A stretch of 64,000 nucleotides of DNA from positions 124,001 through 188,000 of the IMG/VR virus record IMGVR_UViG_3300030041_000009; one strand, given 5' to 3'. Made by a program: the position numbers and the translations under genes. Shown here piece by piece: positions 33,715-43,257 of this stretch. Numbering within the stretch: the stretch's first letter is position 1; each line of letters opens with the position of its first letter. Source of the stretch: a virus. The notes below the pieces were generated by a model that searched no databases, was not told the DNA's origin, and saw nothing but the letters and a program-made list of their open reading frames with translations.

Positions 33715-34689
33715 TTATTCTTCTGATGAATCAATATCAAAAAAATTGTTAGCGTCATCATCGTCATCTCCAAATGCTTCATCATTAATTTTACTAGATT
33801 TTGATTCTTTTGTTGATACATTATCATTAGATGAATTTTCAGCTTCTTTTTTAGCAAAAGATGTTTCATTACCTGAAATAATATCAAGTATTTGAGTTAC
33901 TTTAAATCTATCTTCAGAAGTCCATTCTTTTGGTTGATGATCTTCAAGATCAATTGTACGTTCCTTTAAAAACGTCATTACTTTTTCTTTAACTTTAGGA
34001 TTAGTAATTTTATTTTTTCCTGTTTTTTCATCAACTTCAATTGGAACTTTAACCAAACCTTTTGGAGTCATAATTTTAATAGGAGATACTTCTAAAAAAG
34101 TACTAGAATCATAATTAGGAAATTCTCCTAATTGCTTCATAACCAATTTGAAGTCTTTACCATTTGCCAAATCAAAAACATTACAAGCATCTGATGATAT
34201 ACCATCTTTTTGATCTTTAATTTTTTCTTTGATTTTGTAACCATAAGGATAAATTAAAATTTTGCCTTCTAAATCACGATTTTGTTCATCTTCAATTACT
34301 AAAATATAAGAATAATATTTAGTACTTCTACTAATCAAATCTGCTTTTTCAACATCTGATGCGTTTTTTGAGTTCTTCAACTTCCAGTACATAGTACAAA
34401 TATCACATTTATCTGTGAAATTTTTCATACAATCATAGTAACCTTGAAGTTCTGGATGATTTTTAAAATCAACATAATGCTGATGTTTTTCAATTGCTGA
34501 TAATGATACTTTACCATCTTTTGTAAGATTTGGTAAAAATCTAATAGTAGAAACATAACCTTTCTTTTTGTCTGTAATTTTAGGACGATAAATACCATCT
34601 AAACTACCACCTTTTTTTTCTAGAAAATCTAGAGTTTCGCTTTGTGCGTCAATTGCGTCGAATAAATCGACATTTTCAAATTCTTTCAT
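33715..34689 (-). CDS. gp32: gp32-like single-stranded DNA-binding protein
   Basis: 324 residues, slightly longer than T4 gp32. A zinc site occurs as HPELQGYYDC (His and Cys) followed by DKCDICTMYW (two Cys), spaced much as in the T4 gp32 zinc module. The C-terminus is acidic (EAFGDDDDDANNFFDIDSSEE, about 303-324), as in gp32, where it recruits replication partners. The N-terminus is short and acidic. It binds ssDNA during replication and recombination. This gene is the best marker for a T4-like replication system here. Confidence 0.85.
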   Translation of the reverse strand: MKEFENVDLFDAIDAQSETLDFLEKKGGSLDGIYRPKITDKKKGYVSTIRFLPNLTKDGKVSLSAIEKHQHYVDFKNHPELQGYYDCMKNFTDKCDICTMYWKLKNSKNASDVEKADLISRSTKYYSYILVIEDEQNRDLEGKILIYPYGYKIKEKIKDQKDGISSDACNVFDLANGKDFKLVMKQLGEFPNYDSSTFLEVSPIKIMTPKGLVKVPIEVDEKTGKNKITNPKVKEKVMTFLKERTIDLEDHQPKEWTSEDRFKVTQILDIISGNETSFAKKEAENSSNDNVSTKESKSSKINDEAFGDDDDDANNFFDIDSSEE

Positions 34690-34810
34690 GCCTTTAATTT
34701 TTTTTTATAGCCTTTTAGCTTTAAATGTTTCAATTTTTTTAATTCCTGCAACATTTATAATTTATATATGAGAATATATAAAAAGTTTTATTTAATTTCA
34801 AAAAATATAA

Positions 34811-35167
34811 TTATTCTGATAAAATATTCATATTAACATCTTTTTTATAAATATCTTCATATTTATATCCAAGTGTATCTAGTTTATTAGATAACATATT
34901 TTTTAAATTGTATAAATTAAATACCCAAAAGTTTGAATAAAAAGAATCATATTCATCAAAATTAAATATATCTACATTTTCAATTTCTTTTAATGTTTGA
35001 TTTAAAAATTCGATACAAAACTCGTCATATGAATATTGATATTTAATACCATTATCAGATAATTCTTTATTAATAATATTGACAGTATTTTTATAAGAGT
35101 TATGTTCTTCAACAAATGAGTTTATTAACGCTTCTTTTATAACTTTTTTTCTTTCATTTATTCTCAT
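34811..35167 (-). CDS. Uncharacterised 118-residue protein
   Basis: An all-helical protein beginning MRINERKKVIKEALINSFVEE, with aromatic Tyr/Phe clusters. It is separated from gp32 by about 120 AT-rich bases with no evident signal. No family was recognised. Confidence 0.65.
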   Translation of the reverse strand: MRINERKKVIKEALINSFVEEHNSYKNTVNIINKELSDNGIKYQYSYDEFCIEFLNQTLKEIENVDIFNFDEYDSFYSNFWVFNLYNLKNMLSNKLDTLGYKYEDIYKKDVNMNILSE

Positions 35168-35241
35168 ATTAGTATATATAAATATTTTTATTTATAAGTT
35201 ATATTTTTTTATATATAATAATGAAAAAATTAATAAATTAA

Positions 35242-37107
35242 ATGAACGTAACTCAAGGGGGTTTTAAAAATACTAATATCTATGGAATGACATTTATAGA
35301 TAAATATGCAGGAATAAAAACTATTATTACAAGTGAAGGATATAATTCACAATTTTTAAGTAATATTAATACAAATACATCTCAAACATCTACTATAATA
35401 TCAGATGATACTACATATTATAATATAGTTGAAAGTTGTACATTAACAAATTGTAATATTGAAACTGGTAGATTTATTAATTGTAATATAAATGGTAATA
35501 CTAATAAATCTAATTATATAAAAAATGGATATTTTAGTGGTTGTACATTTTTAAATTATACTATAGATGATGGTAAGTTTATTGATTGTATTTTAGATGA
35601 TACTAATTATTTTAATAATGGATTTTGGAATAATATAAATTCAGATATTAAATGGACTCAACCATGGACTAGTGGAATTTGGAATAGTGGAGTATTTGAT
35701 AATCCATATGGATGGTATGGTGGTACATTTAATGGAGGAACATTTCAAAATACTTTTTGGTCTGGTGGAACAGCTAATGGAGGAACATTTAACGGTATTA
35801 TATGGAGTGATGGTTTAGTTCGTTATGCTGATTTTATTGATTGTACATTTGAAGATGGAGTTTTTAATGATGGTACATTTACTGATGGTTCATTTAATGG
35901 AGGATATTTTAATGGTGGCGCTATGACGAATTCAAATATTTCTGGTGATACTACAAATGTAGTCATTAATAATGGTACAATTTTTAATTGTAATATTGAT
36001 GGAAATGTAGATATTAATGGCGGATATATTGAAAATGATTCAGATACTTATACTATATATAATGCAAATATATATAATGCAAATATATCAAATTTAAATA
36101 TTATTGGAGGTAGTTTTTATAATGGTAAATATAATAATGTAAATTTTTATGGTGGAGATATATATAATGGATTTTATGTTAATATAAAATCTTTAAGTTT
36201 TAATATGCTAAGTGAAGATGGTAATATATTAATTATGGAAGATAATAATATTGAAACGATGGAAAGTATGAATAATTCATTAGGATTAAAAATTCATAAT
36301 GGAATTTTTAAAAATAGTAATTTTACATATGCAAATATTAAAAATGGTAATTTTACTAATTGTTATTCAAATAATTGTATTTTTGATTATAGTGTATATA
36401 GTGATGGTAATATGCTTGATTGCGTTTGGAATGACGGTTATTGGAATGATGGAACATTTATATCAACTTTAATAAATTCTGGTATATCTAATTCATTATC
36501 TATATCTGTAATATATCCTATAACTGGAACAACCACAACTACTACAACTTATACTACAACTACTACAACTTATATTCCAATTACAACAACTACAACTACT
36601 ACATCAGAAGGATTTAATATAACTGGAATTTATTATAATTCATTAGAAAATAATCTTAATATTTATTTTAATGGATGTCCATCTGGAGCAAATAATATCA
36701 TAATTTATGAATATTCTACAGGTTCAACATCTGATAAGCAATTAGCTGGAAATACTATCTCTCCAAGACAATTTAGTTTGGTTGGAGTTCCTAGTACAGG
36801 ATTAACATTTATATTATTAGCAACAGGTATAGGTAGTATGATTCCTGTATATTCGAATTCATACTTTTATGATAATTCTTCATATATTCCTCCAACTACA
36901 ACAACTACAACCACAGTAATTCAAATGATACAATATATTGTCACCAATAATAGTCCAAATAATACTTATGTATATTGGACAAATTATACACATCAAACTC
37001 AAAGTCAATTTTTAGAGAAACTAGGTACATTAACACTTTGCTCTTATACATATCCAACAGGTAATTATATAACAATTGTAGTCGATGGATATTGTGGAAT
37101 AGTTTAA
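35242..37107 (+). CDS. Beta-solenoid adhesin or tail-fibre-like protein
   Basis: 621 residues. From about 60 to 420 the sequence repeats short units of the type GGTFNGGTF and DGTFTDGSFNGGYF, with F/W every 5-10 residues, typical of a beta-solenoid. Two Thr-rich linkers (about 430-455 and 552-560) separate C-terminal beta-sandwich-like domains. It is probably a virion surface fibre or host-binding protein. The next gene (37146) carries a shorter version of the same units. Confidence 0.75.
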   Translation: MNVTQGGFKNTNIYGMTFIDKYAGIKTIITSEGYNSQFLSNINTNTSQTSTIISDDTTYYNIVESCTLTNCNIETGRFINCNINGNTNKSNYIKNGYFSGCTFLNYTIDDGKFIDCILDDTNYFNNGFWNNINSDIKWTQPWTSGIWNSGVFDNPYGWYGGTFNGGTFQNTFWSGGTANGGTFNGIIWSDGLVRYADFIDCTFEDGVFNDGTFTDGSFNGGYFNGGAMTNSNISGDTTNVVINNGTIFNCNIDGNVDINGGYIENDSDTYTIYNANIYNANISNLNIIGGSFYNGKYNNVNFYGGDIYNGFYVNIKSLSFNMLSEDGNILIMEDNNIETMESMNNSLGLKIHNGIFKNSNFTYANIKNGNFTNCYSNNCIFDYSVYSDGNMLDCVWNDGYWNDGTFISTLINSGISNSLSISVIYPITGTTTTTTTYTTTTTTYIPITTTTTTTSEGFNITGIYYNSLENNLNIYFNGCPSGANNIIIYEYSTGSTSDKQLAGNTISPRQFSLVGVPSTGLTFILLATGIGSMIPVYSNSYFYDNSSYIPPTTTTTTTVIQMIQYIVTNNSPNNTYVYWTNYTHQTQSQFLEKLGTLTLCSYTYPTGNYITIVVDGYCGIV

Positions 37108-37145
37108 TGTTGATATAATAAAAATAAAAATAAAAATAAAAATAA

Positions 37146-37508
37146 ATGTCAGAAATAATAATAGATAGATTACCATCAGGTAATATTGATATTGGTCAAC
37201 CAGTAACATTTTTTATAGTTAGTGGATATACTGCATATTCAACTTATCAATGGTATTTAGTATCAGGTAGTACAACGACTTTAATAAGTACTAATAGTGG
37301 ATGTACTGTAATATTTAGTGATATCGGAGATTTTTCAATATCATTAGATGTATCTAATTATCCTGAATCTTGGACTGGCGGTAATTTTTATGGTGGAACA
37401 TTTGAAGGATTTTTTGGAGGAGGAACATTTAATTATGGTACATTAAATGGCTATGATATCAATCAAATAAATATAAATAAAAAAACTTTTATTGAAAAAC
37501 TCATTTAA
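37146..37508 (+). CDS. Small Ig-like plus solenoid structural protein
   Basis: 120 residues. An N-terminal Ig/PKD-like domain (FFIVSGYTAYSTYQWYLVSGSTT) is followed by the solenoid motif WTGGNFYGGTFEGFFGGGTF. It looks like a partial copy or accessory of 35242 and lies 39 nt downstream, so it is probably a structural partner. Confidence 0.7.
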   Translation: MSEIIIDRLPSGNIDIGQPVTFFIVSGYTAYSTYQWYLVSGSTTTLISTNSGCTVIFSDIGDFSISLDVSNYPESWTGGNFYGGTFEGFFGGGTFNYGTLNGYDINQININKKTFIEKLI

Positions 37509-37553
37509 ATTAAACTTATCTGTTTTTTAATAATAAAAAAATAAAAAATAAAT

Positions 37554-38360
37554 ATGGAAAATTTTTTAACTTTTATAAAAAAATATTACCCTTTGTTATT
37601 TTTTGTTGTTATCATTTTGTTATCAATATTTCTTTTTAAGACTTGCTCAAATCTTAAAAATGAAAAAGCAAACGCAGAATTTCAACAAAAATTATATACT
37701 CAAAATGTTAAAGCAATGACTGATAGTATTACAAAAGTATTTAATACTAAATTAAATGCTTATGAATTTACTAAAGATAATTTAGTTTTAAATAAATTAT
37801 CTGATTTAGAACAATATAATAAATCATTATCAAATGAATTAAAAAATGTTAAAGGAGATGTTTTATCTGCAATACAAACTAATGTTGAAGGTAATCTTGG
37901 TGGTATACAAGGATCTAACAATTTAGCTGTTTTAGATAGTACAACAAATCATTATGGATTGAAGTTTTCAACTAATTATGTTGATAGTGGATTTCAGCAA
38001 AAAATTGTTGGTATGAGCAAATTTTATGCTATTCCAAATGAAGATACCAAGAAATGGACATTAAAACCTGATGTTACTGTTCTTGATACTAATTTAACTA
38101 GTATTAGTGTAACTTATGGATTTAAAGATTTGAAAAATAAATATCAAGTATTTGCAATATCTAAATCTCCAAATATTAAAATAACTGATTTAACTGGAGG
38201 ATATTTTATTGATAAACAAATTCAAGCTCCAATTAAAGCAAAAAAATGGGGATTTGGTCCTTATGTAGGATTTGGATTGAATACTTTACCTAATTTAGGT
38301 AATCCACAATTTGGATGGAGTATAGGATTTGGTATACAATATAGTATATTTCAATGGTAA
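37554..38360 (+). CDS. Membrane-anchored coiled-coil protein with beta-barrel-like C-terminus (possible spanin)
   Basis: 268 residues. A transmembrane helix (LLFFVVIILLSIFLFKTC, about 14-31) precedes a coiled region (about 35-95) and a beta-rich C-terminus ending WGFGPYVGFG...GWSIGFGIQYSIFQW. The final alternating pattern with a terminal Trp resembles an outer-membrane insertion signal. A protein spanning from inner to outer membrane would fit a spanin; this is inference only. Confidence 0.55.
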   Translation: MENFLTFIKKYYPLLFFVVIILLSIFLFKTCSNLKNEKANAEFQQKLYTQNVKAMTDSITKVFNTKLNAYEFTKDNLVLNKLSDLEQYNKSLSNELKNVKGDVLSAIQTNVEGNLGGIQGSNNLAVLDSTTNHYGLKFSTNYVDSGFQQKIVGMSKFYAIPNEDTKKWTLKPDVTVLDTNLTSISVTYGFKDLKNKYQVFAISKSPNIKITDLTGGYFIDKQIQAPIKAKKWGFGPYVGFGLNTLPNLGNPQFGWSIGFGIQYSIFQW

Positions 38361-38662
38361 CTAATGATTTGTGTAGTACTATATGGAGAGATATTAAAGA
38401 TTTTGTAAATTCACATGAAAAATTCACAAGAAAAGATTTATATAAAAATGGTTTTTATACTACTGGAGAAAATTATATATTACTAATGAAACATGTTGGA
38501 TTTATAAATAAAGTTGGTATTGCGAAATATGAAAGAATAATTAAAATACCTGAATCATTATCATCAACTAAATTATATAATTTAGTTAAAAATAAATCAG
38601 AAGGATTAAAATATATGAGAAAATATAAGTTAGAAAATATAAAAAATCTTTACAAATTGTAA
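38354..38662 (+). CDS. Tag-2 protein with winged-helix-like core
   Basis: 102 residues, overlapping the previous gene by 7 nt. The core (RDIKDFVNSHEKFTRKDLYKNG...YILLMKHVGFINKV) could be a winged helix. The C-terminus MRKYKLENIKNLYKL matches tag 2. The function is unknown. Confidence 0.65.
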   Translation: MVTNDLCSTIWRDIKDFVNSHEKFTRKDLYKNGFYTTGENYILLMKHVGFINKVGIAKYERIIKIPESLSSTKLYNLVKNKSEGLKYMRKYKLENIKNLYKL

Positions 38663-38673
38663 AGATTTTTTTT
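38641..38673. terminator. Bidirectional terminator
   Basis: AAAATCTTTACAA pairs with TTGTAAAGATTTT, with a T8 run, between convergent genes at 38662 and 38677. Confidence 0.9.
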
Positions 38674-38676
38674 GAA

Positions 38677-39981
38677 TTATATAACAATCATTCTTATATT
38701 ATTAGTACTAGAAATAGATCCCATATAACAACTTATTATATCATTATTAGCTATTTCACCTGGAACAGAAATAAATATATTACTATTTGTACCGACAGGT
38801 GTATTATGTATATACCATTGAAATGTTGGATTTGAATAACATTGAATATTTGCGTAAAATGTAACACTATCACTACTATTTATAGTATATTTATCTGCGG
38901 TAATTTCAAATATTGGTTGTAATATATTAATATAAATAACATTACTGGTATATCCAGTTAAAACATCAATAAAATCATTATCTATAATTGTACAATAAAT
39001 CATATCATTGTTATTAAAATTATTATATGAAAAATTACTATTATTAGATCCAACTGGTATATTAATTCCAGTTCTTGTTATAAACCATTTATAATTAATA
39101 TTTTGTGAATATCCTAAATTTGTTGATGTAAAGTTAATAATATTAGTTGAACATGTAGAAATAATATTTGTACCAAAATTAGGTTGTATATTAATAGATG
39201 ATATAGTTATACTATTATTACCTTCAATCATTGAAATATTTTGAGTTACTTTCTCATCTAAATTGATATGCACATTAATAGTATTTATTATAAATCCAGG
39301 AGAATAACATTTTATTAAATTATCTCCTGATGCCGCATTTATGATATAATATCCATTTGAATCTGTTGTATGTATTATTTTTGTTCCTGATACTGTAATT
39401 AATGCTCCTGATATCGGTATATTTCCTATACTAATAATACCACTAATTGTAGCAAATCCAGCATTAAGAATACTACAGTTATAAAATACAACTCCATCAG
39501 ATACAGAGTTATATAAATATCCACCTCTACATGATATTTTACTGATTTGTTGATTTGCTAATGAATAACCAATCGGTATATCATTATAATGTCTATTTAT
39601 TACTATTTCATTTTTAAATTGATTAACGTATAATATTTTATATCCTAAATAAAATCTATTACTTCCCTCATCAGGTATAGAAGGATTTTCAAGATTAAAT
39701 ATATTTGGCTCTGTATTTGTTGAAGTATAAGTAATATATGCAGTGTCACCAACTATAAAATTACTTTGAACTTCGGTATAAAGTTTTATATAACCATTCC
39801 AATTAGAATAAATTTCTAATATATTAACAGCATTTTTAACATTAATATAATCATTAGTTTTTTGAGTCACTTGGGATTTTATTAAATTCATATTACCATT
39901 CAATGATGATGATACATTTGATGATGATACTCCAGATGTATTTATTGTTACTCTATTTGCTGCTATTTTTATTGTTGGCAC
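38677..39981 (-). CDS. Multi-domain structural protein (carboxypeptidase-regulatory-like and Ig-like domains)
   Basis: 434 residues. The N-terminal part is a beta-rich virion-type domain. Around 178-235, ISIGNIPISGALITVSGTKIIHTTDSNGYYIIN matches the carboxypeptidase-regulatory-like (CnaB-type) fold. Two Ig/PKD-like domains follow (NYKWFITRTGINIPVG and PTFQWYIHNTPVG). It is probably a capsid- or tail-surface protein. It is convergent with 38662. Confidence 0.75.
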   Translation of the reverse strand: MPTIKIAANRVTINTSGVSSSNVSSSLNGNMNLIKSQVTQKTNDYINVKNAVNILEIYSNWNGYIKLYTEVQSNFIVGDTAYITYTSTNTEPNIFNLENPSIPDEGSNRFYLGYKILYVNQFKNEIVINRHYNDIPIGYSLANQQISKISCRGGYLYNSVSDGVVFYNCSILNAGFATISGIISIGNIPISGALITVSGTKIIHTTDSNGYYIINAASGDNLIKCYSPGFIINTINVHINLDEKVTQNISMIEGNNSITISSINIQPNFGTNIISTCSTNIINFTSTNLGYSQNINYKWFITRTGINIPVGSNNSNFSYNNFNNNDMIYCTIIDNDFIDVLTGYTSNVIYINILQPIFEITADKYTINSSDSVTFYANIQCYSNPTFQWYIHNTPVGTNSNIFISVPGEIANNDIISCYMGSISSTNNIRMIVI

Positions 39982-40139
39982 GATATAAAATATTATTTTT
40001 CTTATATATAAAAAATATTAATTTCAAATAATAATATCTATATTTATTTGGTAGGTAATTTATAAATAGTTATATTTGGATAACTAATAATTTTGAACAT
40101 CGTGATAAATATCAAAAATATTATGATAAATCAATTATA

Positions 40140-40181
40140 ATGTTAAGAGAAGAAAAACTTAAAAAACTCAGTAAAATTTAA
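40140..40181 (+). pseudogene. Relic carrying a tag-2 C-terminus
   Basis: A 13-codon frame encodes MLREEKLKKLSKI, a clean tag-2 ending. The frame stays open upstream to about 40059 (FEHRDKYQKYYDKS) but has no ATG. It is probably the 3' remnant of a tag-2 gene, kept because its end overlaps the terminator hairpin. Confidence 0.55.
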
Positions 40182-40200
40182 TTTTTACTGAGTTTTTTAA
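40161..40200. terminator. Bidirectional terminator
   Basis: AAAAAACTCAGTAAA pairs with TTTACTGAGTTTTTT. It ends the minus-strand methylase operon and any plus-strand transcript. Confidence 0.9.
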
Positions 40201-41018
40201 TAATTCATTATTATTATTTCTTTTGAATTTTTTGTATTTTTATTTCTAGCAACTTTTTCATAGTCGAAATCTAAAATTTTATATCTATAGCCATCAGATA
40301 TTAGATCATCTATAAGTTTAGATCTTTTGCCATTTTTATGCTCGCCTACAACTCCAGACATCATAAAAGAACATCCTTTTTTATCTAACTCTTTACAATA
40401 ATCATATAATTTATTACCATCACTATTAGAAAAATAATTATTATATCCAGCTTCAGTTTCTAAATATGGTGGATCTAAATATACCATACAAGGTTTTAAT
40501 ATTTTAACATCAGAAAAATGTTTTGATGAAAATAATATTTTATCTTTATATGGTTGAATATAATCAATAAATAAATCTAATTTTTTTTGTGTACTATTTG
40601 AAAAATTTCTACGACCAAAAGTCTGATTATATTCAAATTTTTTATTAAATCTCATCATATTATTAGTTGAGCATAACATCAAAGCATATAAACCTTCTGG
40701 TGTATTATTTTCATTGTATTCTTTTCTTAATTTATTAAATCCGTCTTGATCATCTTTTTCTACACATAAATTTTTAACTTTATTTATGAACATTTCAGAA
40801 TTATAAATTGTTTCTTTATGTATATCGATTAAATCTTTTATAATGTCATTAAGTAATACTTTTTTATATTTATCAACAACATTAAATCCTACAACTCCGC
40901 TACCTGCAAACAAATCTATAAAATAATCTTTTTCATAATCCATCTCTATTAATATTGGATCTAAAATTTTATATTTAGATCCAGTGAAATTTAGTGCTGT
41001 GTTTATATAATTACTCAT
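40197..41018 (-). CDS. Dam-like DNA adenine methyltransferase (D12 class)
   Basis: 273 residues. FTGSKYKILDPI (about 11-22) is the SAM-binding motif X region, DLFAGSGVVGFN (about 34-45) is motif I and YLDPPYLETEAGY (about 180) is the catalytic DPPY motif IV. The order is that of Dam/T4 Dam alpha-class N6-adenine methyltransferases. The target site cannot be read from sequence. It probably protects phage DNA from host nucleases. It overlaps 41011 by 8 nt. Confidence 0.9.
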   Translation of the reverse strand: MSNYINTALNFTGSKYKILDPILIEMDYEKDYFIDLFAGSGVVGFNVVDKYKKVLLNDIIKDLIDIHKETIYNSEMFINKVKNLCVEKDDQDGFNKLRKEYNENNTPEGLYALMLCSTNNMMRFNKKFEYNQTFGRRNFSNSTQKKLDLFIDYIQPYKDKILFSSKHFSDVKILKPCMVYLDPPYLETEAGYNNYFSNSDGNKLYDYCKELDKKGCSFMMSGVVGEHKNGKRSKLIDDLISDGYRYKILDFDYEKVARNKNTKNSKEIIIMNY

Positions 41019-41274
41019 TATTAGATATTTCTTTTAATCTTTTTAATCTTTTATTTCGTATGAAAGCTGTTATATTTTTTTCTTCAATAACTTTAACTTC
41101 AGACCAGCAATTTGAGCACATATAATCACCTTCTAATTCATAACAACTATTATAAATTTTATTGCATTCTTTGCAATAATAGACATTATTTTCTTTTATT
41201 TCTCCAAACATTCTATGCATATTCATTAGTTTTTTATGATGTGCTGTTATTAGTTTTTCATGATGTGCTGTCAT
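41011..41274 (-). CDS. Small zinc-ribbon tag-2 protein
   Basis: 87 residues. YYCKECNKIY and MCSNCWSE give a CxxC-CxxC zinc ribbon. The tail FIRNKRLKRLKEISNNE is tag 2. The start may be later (MNMHRMF): the first residues MTAHHEKLITAHHKKL come from a tandem DNA duplication around 41230-41285. It is coupled to the methyltransferase gene. Confidence 0.65.
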   Translation of the reverse strand: MTAHHEKLITAHHKKLMNMHRMFGEIKENNVYYCKECNKIYNSCYELEGDYMCSNCWSEVKVIEEKNITAFIRNKRLKRLKEISNNE

Positions 41275-41281
41275 TAGTTTT

Positions 41282-41482
41282 TCATGATATATTATTATCT
41301 AAACTTCTAATATTTAATAATTTATTTTTTCTTTCTTTTTTCAGAAATGTATTTTTTATTGATAATGCTGTTTTAGGATTGACTATAATATAAGAAGAAT
41401 CATTAGAAATCATTATTTTATTATCTTCCATATATAAATCGCAATATATGATAATTCCAGGTAAAGTAAAAAAATTATACAT
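41282..41482 (-). CDS. Small tag-2 protein
   Basis: 66 residues. MYNFFTLPGIIIYCDLYMEDNK, then SSYIIVNPKTALSIKN, then KERKNKLLNIRSLDNNIS, a tag-2-type end. The function is unknown. Confidence 0.6.
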   Translation of the reverse strand: MYNFFTLPGIIIYCDLYMEDNKIMISNDSSYIIVNPKTALSIKNTFLKKERKNKLLNIRSLDNNIS

Positions 41483-41508
41483 TATTGAATTTTATTTTTT
41501 TGAATATA

Positions 41509-41832
41509 TTAATCTTTCATAAAAAATAAATTATATTCGCCTGCTATATCTGTTAATCTTTTATTAATATCATCAACTACATCATCATATTTATCAATCG
41601 TATTTTTATTATCCATAAAATATACTTCCCATAACCAGCCTCTTAATTCTTGTAAATTATCAAAAGTTTCAATAAATTCTGTAACCCTATTTGAATCATC
41701 TAAATATACTTCAATTAGCAAATTAGAATACGGTTCAATACAAACTACAGAATCTATTTCAATATAGTTATCATTTTTATATACTTCAATATCTACAATA
41801 GTCATTTTTTTATATTTTAATCTAAAATTCAT
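41509..41832 (-). CDS. Uncharacterised 107-residue protein
   Basis: An acidic protein with MTIVDIEVYKNDNYIEIDSVV and RGWLWEVYFMDNKNTIDKYDDV. No tag and no family recognised. It is part of the minus-strand block 44796-40197. Confidence 0.65.
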   Translation of the reverse strand: MNFRLKYKKMTIVDIEVYKNDNYIEIDSVVCIEPYSNLLIEVYLDDSNRVTEFIETFDNLQELRGWLWEVYFMDNKNTIDKYDDVVDDINKRLTDIAGEYNLFFMKD

Positions 41833-41857
41833 TTTATATTTTCTTTTTTATTTATAT

Positions 41858-42226
41858 TCAATTATTACAAATTTGTTTTAATTTTTCCAATTTTTCTTTC
41901 CGTTTTAAGATATTATAATCTATAAATTTATACATATTCCAATCAGGATAATCATTATAATCACTATAATTTCTACAATAAAATCTAAATTCAGTATAAT
42001 TATCATATCTTTCAACATCAATTAACGCAATTGTTTCTTTTTTATTTAATCCTTTTTGGAAATTTTTTAAAATATATTCTCTATTTTCAAAAAATCTATC
42101 ATGTTCAGATAAGGTTTTAGAAAAATCTATTTCTTTTGTTGCCATGTCAATAAAATCTAAAAAATTATTATATTTTTTACATATAATTGCAATATAATTA
42201 TATTGTAATGCTAGTTCTTTAATCAT
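41858..42226 (-). CDS. Small tag-2 protein
   Basis: 122 residues. The core has KKETIALIDVERYDNYTEFRFYCRNY, and the C-terminus ILKRKEKLEKLKQICNN is tag 2. It overlaps the methyltransferase at 42219 by 8 nt, so the two are translationally coupled. The function is unknown. Confidence 0.65.
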   Translation of the reverse strand: MIKELALQYNYIAIICKKYNNFLDFIDMATKEIDFSKTLSEHDRFFENREYILKNFQKGLNKKETIALIDVERYDNYTEFRFYCRNYSDYNDYPDWNMYKFIDYNILKRKEKLEKLKQICNN

Positions 42227-42986
42227 ATTTTACATTTATTTTAGAATCATTATAAAATTTTTCAACTCTTTCACTACCAATAAAATCACATTTTTTATTA
42301 ATACATCCTTTTGCTGTTGTTCCGATGCCCATAAAAGGATCATAAATTAAAGAATTTTCAGGAAAATATATATTTATTAATTTTTCTACAAATTCACTTG
42401 AGTATGATGCTTTAAGTTCAGATTTAAATCCGTCATTATTTTTTGCTTCAATAAGATTAGTATAATTTTTATAAAATTTCTGGCCAGTTCTTTCATTTAT
42501 CGAACTTACTTCTTTATTAGCTTTAAATGTATTTAAATAATCTTTATGTACAATTATATAAACCAATTCACATAGTCTTGTTACTTTGTTTGGACTTGTT
42601 TGAAATGGACTGGCTGAGTTCTTTTTCCATATTACAATATCTGTAAGTGTTAGATTAGTTTCTTCATTAATCTTATTTAAAAGAAGAGTTGGTAAAATAG
42701 GGTTATCTCCTGAATATGACATATTATAACAAATTACTCCATCATATTTAAGTATTCTATCAAATTCTTTAAATTCATTTAATCTTATTTTTAAATATTC
42801 TTTAATAGTAAGATTATCAATATTATTTTCATATAAATTGAAATCATCTTGATCTTTTCGTCTATGATTAGGATTTTTGCCTAAATTATAAGGCGGACTG
42901 CATATAATTCCATTTAAAAATTGATTAGACATTCTGTTCATAGTGATCAAATTATCCTCATTATATATTTTATTTATTTCTATCAT
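42219..42986 (-). CDS. DNA methyltransferase with SPPY motif (N4-cytosine or N6-adenine)
   Basis: 255 residues. The catalytic motif IICSPPYNLG (about 27-36) comes first and the SAM motif YDPFMGIGTTAKG (about 219-231) comes last: the beta-class order. SPPYN is common in N4-cytosine and some N6-adenine enzymes. FKEFDRILKYDGVICYNMSY is the usual following segment. No restriction enzyme gene is next to it, so it is an orphan, probably anti-restriction. The recognition site is unknown. Confidence 0.88.
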   Translation of the reverse strand: MIEINKIYNEDNLITMNRMSNQFLNGIICSPPYNLGKNPNHRRKDQDDFNLYENNIDNLTIKEYLKIRLNEFKEFDRILKYDGVICYNMSYSGDNPILPTLLLNKINEETNLTLTDIVIWKKNSASPFQTSPNKVTRLCELVYIIVHKDYLNTFKANKEVSSINERTGQKFYKNYTNLIEAKNNDGFKSELKASYSSEFVEKLINIYFPENSLIYDPFMGIGTTAKGCINKKCDFIGSERVEKFYNDSKINVKYD

Positions 42987-43257
42987 TTATCTTTTTTAAT
43001 TTTTTTAATTTTTTCAAGCGTATAGTTTTAATATTATCAATTTTATATTCAGAATTATAATCCCAATTAGTATACGATAATAATATTCCAAATAAATGAA
43101 TATTTAAATCAAAACATATATCTTTTATATTTCCTTTTTTAGCACCATTTGTATAACATTTGAATTTGAAAAAATATTTTATATGAAAATTTATAGTTAT
43201 AGATTTACTACAATATATTTTTTTACTTCCTATTTTTTTATAAAACCATATTGTCAT
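42970..43257 (-). CDS. Small basic protein, possible tag-2
   Basis: 95 residues with a Cys-containing N-terminal half (IYCSKS, KCYTNGAKKG, DICFD) and a tail IRLKKLKKLKKINDRNK close to tag 2. It overlaps both neighbours (17 and 20 nt), as in the array at 1-1631. The function is unknown. Confidence 0.6.
   Translation of the reverse strand: MTIWFYKKIGSKKIYCSKSITINFHIKYFFKFKCYTNGAKKGNIKDICFDLNIHLFGILLSYTNWDYNSEYKIDNIKTIRLKKLKKLKKINDRNK

Noticed and set aside
41112-41393. Plus-strand ORF opposite the zinc-ribbon gene
   Set aside because: It is antisense to genes with clear motifs (CxxC ribbon, tag 2) and has low-complexity Phe/Leu content typical of a shadow frame.
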